24,677 bases of DNA from Candidatus Sulfopaludibacter sp. SbA3 (GCA_945861255.1 CAMAUG010000014.1:1-24677); one strand, 5' to 3'. Counted from the stretch's first letter, positions 6,481 through 14,701 are shown. The notes: a model not told the origin generated them from the letters alone. Program-made: numbers and translations.

Positions 6481-7395
6481 TTAGTCTCCGATAGACAGCG
6501 CGAGACGAAATCCGATTCCAGAGGCGGTTCCCGATGTATGCCAAAACGTCCGTGCGGATGACCGAGCGCGCTCTGGACCCCACAGGAACATCCCGCCTTT
6601 CATTACGCGGCGCGACGAGCTGCCCGGTGCAAGCCAGGCACTACCATCGGACGGCGCACCGGTGAAACTCTCGTGTGCCCAGTCCTCAGTCCATTCGAGC
6701 ACGTTGCCATGCATATCATGAAGGCCAAACTGATTGGGGGCGTTCTTGCTTCCCACCGGCTCCAGCCCGAGTGGCCTCTGAAGCGCATTGTAATTTGCGA
6801 CCTCAAGGCTGATCGCATCTCCGAAATGATATTTCGTCGATGTGCCCGCGCGGCAGGCGTACTCCCATTCGGTCTCACTGGGAAACCGATATGTTCGGCC
6901 GGTCGCCCTGCGCAGCCGCTCACAAAACTCTTGCGCGTCCCGAAACCACACTCCATCGACGGGCAGTTGATTCTCCACCTCCTCAGGCATTTCGCGCAGC
7001 CGATAGATCGCCCCTAGCTTCCGGCGGACTTTCGGCAACGCAGAGACCTTCCGCCATTGTTCTCGCGTTACCTCATAGGTGCCGAGAAAAAATTCATGCA
7101 CCGTTACGGTATGAGGTGGCTTCTCCTCCGGCCTTTCGTCCGAACCCATGGCGAACGTGCCCCTAGGGATTTTCGTCATCTCAATGGTCAAGCCGCCACC
7201 CAGATCCTCGTCGAAGTACTGGCACTCTCCCTCGAAACGGGAAGCGATATTTCCGGCTTCATTCAGGAGAGGCGCCGAATTGCGTTTTTGCTGGAGAGGA
7301 GGGAAGGGTGGACCGGCCTTCAACGTATGGGGGAGGGCCAACGCCGAAAACATTCTCCCTATCTTCAAAAAGGATCTGCGCGTGGCTCCTGTCAT
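6481..7395 (-). CDS. Tat-exported SUMF1/FGE-fold protein without catalytic cysteines
   Basis: The product starts MTGATRRSFLKIGRMFSALA, a twin-arginine (RRSFLK) signal, so it is probably exported folded. The rest is a complete formylglycine-generating-enzyme/SUMF1 fold: IPRGTFAMGSDERPEEKPPH, then EVTREQW, LPVDGVWFRDAQEFC, RFPSETEWEYACRAG, FGLHDMHGNVLEWTEDW, and RVMKGGMFLWGP followed by GIGFRLA. True FGEs carry two active-site cysteines in the GGSF segment; here the segment is GGMFLWGPERARS, with none, so sulfatase maturation is unlikely. The fold is also used for ligand binding and for other oxidases. The ATG at 7395 is preferred to the TTG at 7431 because it places the Arg pair near the N-terminus. 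It lies close behind the 7435-7935 gene. Confidence 0.85.
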   Translation of the reverse strand: MTGATRRSFLKIGRMFSALALPHTLKAGPPFPPLQQKRNSAPLLNEAGNIASRFEGECQYFDEDLGGGLTIEMTKIPRGTFAMGSDERPEEKPPHTVTVHEFFLGTYEVTREQWRKVSALPKVRRKLGAIYRLREMPEEVENQLPVDGVWFRDAQEFCERLRRATGRTYRFPSETEWEYACRAGTSTKYHFGDAISLEVANYNALQRPLGLEPVGSKNAPNQFGLHDMHGNVLEWTEDWAHESFTGAPSDGSAWLAPGSSSRRVMKGGMFLWGPERARSSARTFWHTSGTASGIGFRLALSIGD

Positions 7396-7434
7396 TTCAT
7401 CGCGCCGTTTGCCAAACTCTTCCCGCAACAATGC

Positions 7435-7935
7435 CTAGTGAACCTCGATTATCAACCTACGTCGATGACGCGCCCCCAATTTGTAGCCGAGATAGCCGCC
7501 ACCAGCTGCGCCTGCTGAATATGCGGTAAATGTCGTCGCTTCGGTTGAATTCATAGTTGCCATGACTCCGAGGGCGCTACCGAACATAGCCCCAAGAATC
7601 GCCCCCCAGATTCTCCAGCCGCGACTGGCGCCGAGATCGAGCCGGATCGTTGAGATCTGAGCATAGGGGATCAGGATCTCGCGGGGGGCAGCTCGCCCAG
7701 AGCTAAGGTTAAGTTTCAGGGCTTCATCCTCAGTTTCTGCAATTCTGCCGGTACTAACGCTGCTATCCCTTAGTCTCACTTCCGCGAACCGATTGACAGC
7801 CGCTCTCTCCCGCAGCGTGTCTCGAACACGAGCGGCTTCAACCAATAAGGTTTGGTCTTTGGCTTCGCTGCTACGACTGGTGATCAGGAGCGCGAGCACC
7901 AGGTTCAATAGGGGGAAATAGTAATAGCGATTCAT
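7435..7935 (-). CDS. Exported glycine-zipper membrane protein of unknown function
   Basis: The 166-residue product begins with an N-terminal hydrophobic segment (FPLLNLVLALLITS) that serves as a signal peptide or anchor. The middle part is a small beta-rich region (AEVRLRDSSVSTGRIAETED, then EILIPYAQISTIRL), similar in style to short SH3-like ligand domains. Next come two Gly/Ala-rich helices (WGAILGAMFGSALGVMA and YSAGAAGGGYLGYKLGA), a glycine-zipper pair, and a basic tail (RHRRRL). It lies between the RHS-lipase fragment (110 bases upstream) and the SUMF1 gene (39 bases downstream), all on one strand. Its place right after a toxin C-terminus and its export make an immunity role possible, but that is inference. 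Confidence 0.7.
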   Translation of the reverse strand: MNRYYYFPLLNLVLALLITSRSSEAKDQTLLVEAARVRDTLRERAAVNRFAEVRLRDSSVSTGRIAETEDEALKLNLSSGRAAPREILIPYAQISTIRLDLGASRGWRIWGAILGAMFGSALGVMATMNSTEATTFTAYSAGAAGGGYLGYKLGARHRRRLIIEVH

Positions 7936-8045
7936 TAATAGTCCTATCTAGTCAAGGCGGTGCCTCGACCGGTGGCAGCTATGGCCTAACCGATTGGTAT
8001 CCCTTGGTCTCGGGATGCTCACGAGCTTCGCGGTGCGGCACTCAC

Positions 8046-9518
8046 TCACCACGGTCCCCCTGTGTAAGGGTTTGTGTTCCAGTAATCGAGCGCAACTTCG
8101 GGCGGAGGATAATATGCTTGCGGTCTGCAGTATTCCGCGTTCAGATCGACCGGAGATAGCCCGTATCCCGCTCGCACGAGCCATGCTTCCATTGCGTTCC
8201 ACACAGGGGCGGAATGGAGGTCCCCATGGGAAACGTTGCCGGTTTCGGCTGTGTAATCTATCCCAATATTGATCGCGCATGGGTCCGTTCTTCCAGCAGA
8301 ACCGACATGCCAAGGTAATGGGAAAGTGAAAGCTCCGAGGATCGTCAAAGGGAACAAGAACCACGGGCCGCCGAGCTTTTGCGTGCGGTCGTGCTTTGAG
8401 TAGACATTCAAATAGGTGCCGACGCCGACCATATTGATGTTGATGTCCGACCTCTGCGGCGTTCCCAATGTTATTAGGGTATCGATCTGGCGCCCATCCA
8501 TCCATGTGTACATTTTCGCCAGTTCGCCGCCCCAGCTATGCGCGACAATGTTCAACTTTTCGCCTTCTGCAAAAGAATAGTTGGAGATGAACTCCGCCAA
8601 CAAGTCGGCGCCCGGTCCAAACTGAAACCCTCCCCAAGTGAAGGTTTGAGCCGCCTCACCGAAGAAGTTTGACACAGCTTCGTTAAACTCCGTCCCTGGA
8701 GCACCGAAGGATGCATCACTATCGCCAAAAGGCTGGAAGCCACCGATGATCAAAGTCAGTAGACCCGACGGGTCGCTGCCGTTGACCGGATCGCCCAGAA
8801 CATACGAGTAGCGATTCCAACTAGACGGGTGTCCTGGCCCCGCGCTGCCGTCGTACGGGTCGGGGGTCAAGAACCGGCCGACGCCTGGGGCATGGTAGCG
8901 TTGATCGGCGTAATCCAAGCCCGTGGCCGCGTCCCGGAAGTACCCCGTGAATTTCTCCTTGTCGTTCGTGGTTGCCGAGGGCCGCTCCTGGCCAAACGGG
9001 TAGAACTTGCCGTTCATCGAACCCAGGCGGTCCTGCGCGATGGACGTGAGCGTAACCTTGTCGTTGGTCCCGCCCGCGTTGTAGGCCCCCTTGGCGATCG
9101 TACGCCCGCCGAAGTAGACGTTGGTCCCGGTGAGCGTGTGCCGCACGTTCGATCCGTTCACCGCCAGCGCGTAGGTCGCCAGCTTCTGGTTGCCCGCCCA
9201 GAACGTGAATTCATCCAATGCGGGCGACGCGCTGCCGCGCCACACGCGCTTGTTGCCGGCATCGTAACCATACTGCTGAGTCGTCGACCCCGCAGTCCCC
9301 GGCCGCAGTAAACGGTTCTCGATGTCATACACGTAGTTCAAGCCGATGTTGCCGTTCAAGTCGGCGGTGTCGCCGGTTTGGCGGTTGGTGGAGGCGTTGT
9401 ACACCACGTGCATCTCTGGGGCTGAGCCTTTAATCACATTCTGGTCCGTCAAATTTCCGAACCCATCAAAATTATAGCTCTGCCCCCATTGCGTCACACT
9501 GGGGTTGTCGGTGGTCAC
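8046..9518 (-). CDS. RHS-repeat protein C-terminus with lipase-like toxin domain (fragment)
   Basis: Residues 1-250 are YD/RHS repeats (YNFDGFGNLT, YVYDIENRLLRPG, YGYDAGNKRV), ending in the RHS core signature: GQERPSATTNDKEKFTGYFR, then GLDYADQRYHAPGVGRFLTP and NRYSYVLGDPVNGSDPSGLL. The DPSG motif marks the usual self-cleavage edge. The 240-residue C-terminal domain is an alpha/beta-hydrolase: IIGGFQPFG (258-266), nucleophile Ser328 in IVAHSWGGELAK, acid Asp377 in VYSKHD, and His431 or His435 in NVSHGDLHSAPVW. It is predicted to be a lipase or esterase effector. The frame opens at a GTG only because a one-base deletion separates it from the upstream part, so no natural start exists. Confidence 0.85.
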   Translation of the reverse strand: MTTDNPSVTQWGQSYNFDGFGNLTDQNVIKGSAPEMHVVYNASTNRQTGDTADLNGNIGLNYVYDIENRLLRPGTAGSTTQQYGYDAGNKRVWRGSASPALDEFTFWAGNQKLATYALAVNGSNVRHTLTGTNVYFGGRTIAKGAYNAGGTNDKVTLTSIAQDRLGSMNGKFYPFGQERPSATTNDKEKFTGYFRDAATGLDYADQRYHAPGVGRFLTPDPYDGSAGPGHPSSWNRYSYVLGDPVNGSDPSGLLTLIIGGFQPFGDSDASFGAPGTEFNEAVSNFFGEAAQTFTWGGFQFGPGADLLAEFISNYSFAEGEKLNIVAHSWGGELAKMYTWMDGRQIDTLITLGTPQRSDININMVGVGTYLNVYSKHDRTQKLGGPWFLFPLTILGAFTFPLPWHVGSAGRTDPCAINIGIDYTAETGNVSHGDLHSAPVWNAMEAWLVRAGYGLSPVDLNAEYCRPQAYYPPPEVALDYWNTNPYTGGPW

Positions 9519-9713
9519 GGCGCTCGCAAGTCTGTTGAGCGCATCGTACGTGTAGTGATCTGCTCGCCGCTGATCACGTCGGTCTGCGAGGCCAGCTTCC
9601 TGTTGTTGTTCGCCGAAGGGTAGGCGTACTGGATATCCAGCACGCTCGGCACCGAAGCTGGGGGAGCTGGTGGGGATTTCGTGAACCAGTTGGTCAATCC
9701 CGGCGGGGGAGGT
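9519..9713 (-). pseudogene. RHS protein, upstream fragment separated by a frameshift
   Basis: The frame reads VLDIQYAYPSANNNRKLASQ then TDVISGEQIT, a normal RHS/YD repeat, and should continue as YTYDALNRLASAVTTDNP. Instead it shifts to TRTMRSTDLRAP and stops. Removing the shift requires one extra base between 9554 and 9555, which restores the YTYDALNRLASAV repeat and joins the downstream fragment. The fragment is also cut upstream at 9713, where the partial palindromic repeat begins. A full RHS protein would have well over 1,000 residues before this point. The remaining piece is therefore a displaced toxin tip, not a complete gene; a sequencing error could explain the frameshift but not the missing N-terminus. 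Confidence 0.8.
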
Positions 9714-9757
9714 GCAGTTTCAAAGCTCTCTATCTCCTAACCCGTCAAGCACAGATC
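9714..9757. repeat. Partial second copy of the palindromic element
   Basis: These 44 bases, from GCAGTTTCAAAGCTC through AAGCACAGATC, match 6219-6262 with a single C/T difference and lie in the same orientation. The second half, which would complete the hairpin, is not recognisable; the sequence continues AGTTGAGGCGCGG. The copy marks the exact point where the RHS reading frame is cut. With the full copy at 6215-6296 it brackets a 3.4-kb segment. Confidence 0.85.
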
Positions 9758-9908
9758 AGTTGAGGCGCGGTGCAGCGGCACGGGGCGGTTCATGCGCTGG
9801 AGTGGCGGGGCCGGTCCCTGTAAACGTCTCCTGACACACCCAAGCTCCGGGACGCGACGAGAGCGTGGTAGGCTGGGTGTTTTATACCTTTATTTGAGGA
9901 GAAACTGA

Positions 9909-10562
9909 ATGAAAATCGCGTTGCGTCCAATCGCTCTCGTGGTCGGGCTTACGGCTTTGCCACTTGCCGTCTTCGCCCATTTCAAGTTGCTGGAGCCTGC
10001 GGATTGGGTCAAGACGAACGACTTAGGTGATCCGCAGAAGGCCGGACCGTGCGGCCTGCCGGCCACCAATGTAGACAACGCGCAACTACTGACGGACGCC
10101 TCGACCAAAGTCACCGGCGGATCGAAGTTTCACCTGAAGATTCAGGAAACGGTCTTCCACTCCGGCCACTACCGCGTCGCATTAGCAGTCAATTCACGAA
10201 ACGACCTGCCGCCCGATCCGGTCGCCGCGGAGAAGTGGACCGAGAAAGGTCCGTATTCGACGTGGGCGCAGATTCAGAGCCCACCGCAGATTCCGGTGCT
10301 TGTTGACGGCCTGTTCCCGCACTATCCGAAACCGGGCGAACCGGCGTCGAAGCGTGTCGATCCGAAGTCGCCGATGATTTGGGAGACTGACCTCGAACTC
10401 CCGAATATCAATTGCCCGAAATGCACGTTGCAGGTGGTCCAATTTATGGCGGATCACGGATACAACGTTCCCGGTGGGTATTCCTACCATCACTGCGCGG
10501 CTCTCGAGATCACTGCGGATCCGGCAAAGCCCATCGACAGCAGATGGCCGGTGAGCAAGTAG
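9909..10562 (+). CDS. Secreted LPMO-like histidine-brace protein (SCE4755-type)
   Basis: The 217-residue protein has a signal peptide that should be cut after AVFA, leaving His24 as residue 1 (HFKLLEPADWVKTNDLGDPQ). A free N-terminal His is the hallmark of the copper histidine brace in lytic polysaccharide monooxygenases. A second His is offered by TVFHSGHYRVAL (His84 or His87). Cysteines in GPCG, NCPKC and YHHCAALEI suggest disulfides. The pattern matches proteins called SCE4755 family polysaccharide monooxygenase-like; activity is unproven for them, and some relatives only bind copper. A good GAGGAG site lies nine bases before the ATG. The gene stands alone, 150 bases from the partial repeat and convergent with the ankyrin gene. 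Confidence 0.82.
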   Translation: MKIALRPIALVVGLTALPLAVFAHFKLLEPADWVKTNDLGDPQKAGPCGLPATNVDNAQLLTDASTKVTGGSKFHLKIQETVFHSGHYRVALAVNSRNDLPPDPVAAEKWTEKGPYSTWAQIQSPPQIPVLVDGLFPHYPKPGEPASKRVDPKSPMIWETDLELPNINCPKCTLQVVQFMADHGYNVPGGYSYHHCAALEITADPAKPIDSRWPVSK

Positions 10563-10830
10563 TCCTCGAAACCGGAAGTTTGCAGCTCACCAGTTCAACG
10601 CCGACAAGTGCCGCGCCCCAGCCAACAAGTTAGCCACTTGAGGCGATCGCCACTGGACAACGGCCGACGCCGTCAGACGCATCCCGAGCGCCGCCCGCGG
10701 ACTGCACTAGGACGCGAGTGCCCGTCTGCAACACCGGGGGCCGGCCAGGGCCACACCACCAAAACAGTAGCCAGCGGCAAGCTAGACCACATTCGGGACG
10801 ACGGTGGAATGGCTCCACGTCTTGTCGTTT

Positions 10831-11487
10831 TCATCGCCCCTGTAGTAGCAGCAGAATCTCTTGTTGTTGAGCCTTCGACTCGGGTGAGCCGGACCCGCCT
10901 CGGCCCGTGGTATGCAAGGCCAGTTGCATGGCCATCGAACCGTTCTTATTGCGGATCTCCGGATCCGCCACGTGGTCGAGAAGAGCACGTACCGCGCCCG
11001 CGCAACGCGTTCGAACGGCGCGGTGCAGTGGCGTGGCTCCGTCCAAGTTCTGGGCGTTCGGATCTGCGCCAGCTTCAATAAGGCACACAATCGTCGCCGC
11101 TTGCGCCGCCGGATCCCACCTGGGCGAACCGGGAGTTCCGAATGCCGCCGCATGAAGTGGTTCAGCACCACGGCGGTTCTTCGCTCGGACGTTGGCTCCC
11201 GCCTTGATCAACTTGACCGCCATTTTGCTCCGATGCGATGCGGCGGCGAAGTGCAGTGCCGTATCGCCGGAATAGATGTAGTGCCCGATTTCCTTGATGA
11301 AGCACGGGTTGGGGCTGGGCCCCTGGCGTGTTGCGCCCTGGGAGAAACTCGCGGTCGCAAGCGCTGATGAATCATCAATCAGCCTAGAAAAAAGCGCGTC
11401 ATCGTTTGCGACAATCGCGTCCACCAACTGTCTCAAAGATTGTTCTAAAGCAGACGCGTTTCTAAGCCACGGAACCCAGCATCCCAT
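10831..11487 (-). CDS. Ankyrin-repeat protein
   Basis: The 218-residue product has an N-terminal helical region (LRQLVDAIVANDDALFSRLI) followed by about four ankyrin repeats: SGDTALHFAAASHRSKMAV with LIKAGANVRAKN, RGAEPLHAAAFG, LIEAGADPNAQNLDGATPLH, and LLDHVADPEIRNKNGSMAM. Ankyrin repeats bind other proteins; the partner cannot be told from sequence. No signal peptide is evident, so it is probably cytoplasmic. The ATG at 11487 is chosen over a TTG at 11493; neither has a strong ribosome site. It runs convergent to the LPMO-like gene, with a 268-base spacer in which I see nothing, and divergent from the cytochrome gene. Confidence 0.8.
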   Translation of the reverse strand: MGCWVPWLRNASALEQSLRQLVDAIVANDDALFSRLIDDSSALATASFSQGATRQGPSPNPCFIKEIGHYIYSGDTALHFAAASHRSKMAVKLIKAGANVRAKNRRGAEPLHAAAFGTPGSPRWDPAAQAATIVCLIEAGADPNAQNLDGATPLHRAVRTRCAGAVRALLDHVADPEIRNKNGSMAMQLALHTTGRGGSGSPESKAQQQEILLLLQGR

Positions 11488-11659
11488 AGGCAATGTCGAG
11501 TCATCAACGCCGCGGACCCCAAACGCCGATCGTGGCAGTTGAGGTAGTTCGACAAAAACGCGCTCCCCGTGGATGTATCAATGCGCGAGGCAGAACCCAC
11601 TGTTTGGCGCTCATGCGAAGCGTACCGCTCCGGATTCGACCCGCGTTAGAATTGAAAAC

Positions 11660-12085
11660 GTGAATCGCCCACTACTCTTGGCTGCCACTGCCGCGATCAT
11701 TGTGATCGCCGCGCTCGCGGCACAAACGAAACCATCGGTCTGGGATGGCATCTATTCCGCGGATCAGGCCAAGCGCGGCGAAGCTGCCTACGCAACCGAC
11801 TGCGCGTCGTGCCACGGCGCGAAACTTGAAGGCCGCAGCCAGACTCCGGCGTTGGCGGGAGCGGAATTCCTGATGAATTGGGACGGCACAACCGTGGGCG
11901 ACCTGTTCGAGAAGATCCAGGCATCCATGCCCGCGGACAAGCCCGGCACTTTGAACTCTGAGCGAAACGCCGAGATTCTCGCGTTTCTGCTGAGCGCCAG
12001 CAAGATGCCGGCCGGCGCAAACGGCTTGCCTGGCGACATGGAACGGCTGCGCCAGATTCGCTTCGAGGCCGTGAAGCCCAAATGA
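11660..12085 (+). CDS. Secreted mono-heme cytochrome c
   Basis: A GTG at 11660 opens a 141-residue protein with signal peptide NRPLLLAATAAIIVIAALAA. The heme site CASCH sits at residues 48-52; the likely sixth ligand is Met90 in IQASMP, the usual position for class I cytochromes. The frame upstream of the GTG is open back to 11573 but has no signal-like sequence, so the GTG is preferred. The fold resembles the short cytochromes (QAxRGxxxYxxxCASCHG) that accept electrons from periplasmic dehydrogenases. No redox partner lies next to it; the gene on its right runs convergently. The protein should sit in the periplasm or be membrane anchored. Confidence 0.85.
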   Translation: MNRPLLLAATAAIIVIAALAAQTKPSVWDGIYSADQAKRGEAAYATDCASCHGAKLEGRSQTPALAGAEFLMNWDGTTVGDLFEKIQASMPADKPGTLNSERNAEILAFLLSASKMPAGANGLPGDMERLRQIRFEAVKPK

Positions 12086-12117
12086 TGAGGCGAGGCATTT
12101 AGGCCCGTCCCCATCCG

Positions 12118-13299
12118 CTAAGATCCCAGCGCCTGCTCCAGATCCGCGATGATGTCCTCGATCGCTTCGATCCCGGTCGAAATCCGCAGCAGGTTGTCGC
12201 CGATGCCCAAGCGCGCGCGGTGTTTGGGCGACAGGTCCCGGTGGGAAGACATCGCGGGGTGGAGAATCATCGTGTGCACATCGCCCAGGGATGTCGCGCG
12301 GACGATCATGCGCAGCTTGTCCATGAATGCGAACACCTGATCGCGCCCGGCGTCTTTCAGCTCCAACGCGATCATGGAGCCGTAGTAACCCTTCGGCAGC
12401 AGGCGCGCGGTGGTGGCGGCGTCCGGATGCGCGGGATCGCCTGGAAAATGCACGCGCGCCACGCGCGGATGCGCCGCCAGCCACGCCGCCAGTTTGACCG
12501 CATTGGCGCATTGTTTATCCATGCGCAGCGCCAGCGTCTTGATGCCGCGCATGGTCAGATACGCTTCAAAGGGCCCCAGGTTCGGCCCGATGGTCCGCCG
12601 CAGCGTCGTGAGCACTTCGAAATTCGCTTCATCGCTGACAATGACTCCGCCCAGCACGTCTCCGTGGCCCGCCAGAAATTTGGTCGCGCTGTGGATGACC
12701 ATGCTCGCGCCCAGTTCCAGAGGACGCACCAGCATCGGCGTCGTGAACGTGTTATCCACAATCAGGGGAGCGCCGGCGGCGCGGGCAATTTCGGCGATCC
12801 GGTCGAGCGGCGCGACGCGCAGCAGCGGATTGGTAATAGTTTCCATCACCACCGCGCCCGTCTTGGCTGCCTTCACCGCGGCCTCCACCGCCGCTACGTC
12901 GCACATATCGACGTATTCGGTTTCCACGCCCAACGCGCTGAAGAGCGTGGAGAGCATCATGGTGGTGGCGCCGTACAGAACGTTGCCGGCCACGATGCGC
13001 TTCGGCCGGTCCACCAGGGCGGCAGTCACCGCGATGTGGAGCGCCATCATACCCGACGAACAGGAAAACGCACCGTGGCCGCCTTCCAGTTCGTTCACCA
13101 ACTCTTCCAGCGCGCTGCTGGTCGGGTTGTCGTAGCGGGCGTAGGCCGGCCCAGCTTCCTCCCGCGCGAAGACGCGATCGAGCTGCTCCATCGAGTCGTA
13201 CACGAAGCTCGACGCCGTACAGATCGGCGTTGTGACGGGGATGTAATTCCCCGGCTTCTTGCGATCCCCGGCATGTACCGTTTGGCTCTCGAACTTCAT
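12118..13299 (-). CDS. PLP-dependent trans-sulfuration enzyme (cystathionine gamma-lyase/synthase family)
   Basis: The 393-residue protein is full length for the Cys/Met-metabolism PLP family. It starts FESQTVHAGD and contains RYDNPT (56-60), FSCSSGMMALH (PLP phosphate region), VLYGATTMM with the stacking Tyr109, IVDNTFTTP with the PLP Asp182, and SATKFLAGHGDVLGG with the PLP lysine at 207. Methionine gamma-lyases have a Cys just after the YG; here it is Ala, which favours a cystathionine lyase or synthase (or an O-acetylhomoserine-type enzyme). It starts one base after the cysS stop, so the two are cotranscribed. That fits cysteine supply for tRNA charging, but substrate choice cannot be read from sequence. 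Confidence 0.88.
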   Translation of the reverse strand: MKFESQTVHAGDRKKPGNYIPVTTPICTASSFVYDSMEQLDRVFAREEAGPAYARYDNPTSSALEELVNELEGGHGAFSCSSGMMALHIAVTAALVDRPKRIVAGNVLYGATTMMLSTLFSALGVETEYVDMCDVAAVEAAVKAAKTGAVVMETITNPLLRVAPLDRIAEIARAAGAPLIVDNTFTTPMLVRPLELGASMVIHSATKFLAGHGDVLGGVIVSDEANFEVLTTLRRTIGPNLGPFEAYLTMRGIKTLALRMDKQCANAVKLAAWLAAHPRVARVHFPGDPAHPDAATTARLLPKGYYGSMIALELKDAGRDQVFAFMDKLRMIVRATSLGDVHTMILHPAMSSHRDLSPKHRARLGIGDNLLRISTGIEAIEDIIADLEQALGS

Positions 13300-13300
13300 G

Positions 13301-14701
13301 TTATTGCCGCTTCCATCGGACTCCGTCCTTCGTATCTTCCAAAATCACGCCCTGCTGCGCGAGATCTTTGCGGATCTGATCCGCTTTCCCGAAATCGCGG
13401 GATTTCTTGGCGGCCGTGCGATCCGCGATCATCGCGTCGATGCCGGCATCGGACAAGCCGCCGGTCTTCTGCGTGGGCTGCAACACATCGAACACCGAAT
13501 CGAACCGCGCCAGAAACTCCAAACCGCCCGCGGCGTTCCCGGCCTGGAATTCGCCGGAATCCATGGCGGTGTTCGTATCGCGAACATACTCGAACGCGGC
13601 GGCCAGCGCCTCGGCGGTGTTCAGATCGTCGTCCAACGACTCGTCGAAGGCCTTCAGCGCGGCTTGGGTCCGTTCGGCCAACCTGGAATTGGTTCCCGGC
13701 GCGAACTTCGCCGTTTCCAGGCGGCGCTTGTAATTACGCAGGCGCTCGATGGAGGTCGCGGCGGCTTTCAGGCCCTCGAATGTGAAGTTCAGCTTCTTGC
13801 GATAGTGCACCGACGCAAGCAAATAACGAATCGCTTCCGGTGCGTAGCCTTCGGCGGTCAGATCCCGCAGCGTATAGAAATTCCCCACCGATTTCGACAT
13901 CTTTTGCGCGTCGACGGAAAGATGTTCGGCATGCAGCCAAAAGCGCGCGAAAGGCTTCCCGGTGATCGCTTCCGATTGGGCGATTTCGTTTTCGTGATGC
14001 GGGAACGTCAGATCCACTCCACCCGTGTGAATGTCGAGCGTCTCGCCCAGATACTTCATCGCCATCACGGAACACTCGATGTGCCAGCCGGGACGGCCTT
14101 CGCCGAAGGGTGTGCGCCATGCCGGCTCTTCGTCCTTCTTGGCCTTCCACAGTACGAAGTCGCGCGCGTCGGCCTTGTCGTATTCGTCCACGTCCACGCG
14201 CGCGCCGGCGCGGATGCCGCTGAAGTCGTTGTGCGAGAGCTTCCCATATGAGGGAAACTTGGCAATGCGGTAATAGACCGAGCCCTCGCTCATGTAAGTG
14301 AACCCTTTTTGTTCCAGAGTCTGGATGGCGGCCACCATGTCGTCAATGCATTCGGTGGCCTTCACGAAGCGCTCCGGGCGCTGCATGCGAAGCGTCGCGG
14401 TATCTTCCAGGAACGCCTCGGTGTAGCGTGCCGTGTACTCGTATATGGTTTGCTGCGCGGCCGCGGCGTGGCGGATGATCTTGTCCTCGATATCGGTGAT
14501 GTTCATCACGTGGTCCATCTTGTAACCACGCGCCTGCAACCACCGCCGGAGGATGTCCTGAAAAGTGAACGTGCGCAAATTGCCGATGTGGACGTAGTTG
14601 TAGACCGTGGGTCCGCACGTGTACAGGCGCACAACGTTGCCGTGCAGCGGAGTGAACGGCTCCACCTGTTGCGTGAGAGTATTGTAAAAACGCAGGGCCA
14701 T
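13301..14701 (-). CDS. cysS: Cysteinyl-tRNA synthetase
   Basis: The 466-residue enzyme joins cysteine to tRNA-Cys in the cytoplasm. All class I signatures are present: RLYTCGPTVYNYVHIGN with Cys29 and the HIGN form of HIGH (38-41), and KMSKS at 267-271. The zinc site that selects cysteine is complete: Cys29, Cys210 (HIECS), and His235 and Glu239 in FPHHENEIAQ. Length is normal (460-480). The C-terminal anticodon-binding helices end ILEDTKDGVRWKR, as in the family. The next gene, the PLP trans-sulfuration enzyme, begins one base after the stop. The gene is divergent from apaG, sharing a 131-base spacer. Confidence 0.97.
   Translation of the reverse strand: MALRFYNTLTQQVEPFTPLHGNVVRLYTCGPTVYNYVHIGNLRTFTFQDILRRWLQARGYKMDHVMNITDIEDKIIRHAAAAQQTIYEYTARYTEAFLEDTATLRMQRPERFVKATECIDDMVAAIQTLEQKGFTYMSEGSVYYRIAKFPSYGKLSHNDFSGIRAGARVDVDEYDKADARDFVLWKAKKDEEPAWRTPFGEGRPGWHIECSVMAMKYLGETLDIHTGGVDLTFPHHENEIAQSEAITGKPFARFWLHAEHLSVDAQKMSKSVGNFYTLRDLTAEGYAPEAIRYLLASVHYRKKLNFTFEGLKAAATSIERLRNYKRRLETAKFAPGTNSRLAERTQAALKAFDESLDDDLNTAEALAAAFEYVRDTNTAMDSGEFQAGNAAGGLEFLARFDSVFDVLQPTQKTGGLSDAGIDAMIADRTAAKKSRDFGKADQIRKDLAQQGVILEDTKDGVRWKRQ

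Noticed and set aside
12220..13785. 521-codon plus-strand frame opposite the PLP enzyme and cysS
   Set aside because: Spans two well-supported genes on the other strand and ends in low-complexity Arg/Pro/Ser; a GC-skew shadow.
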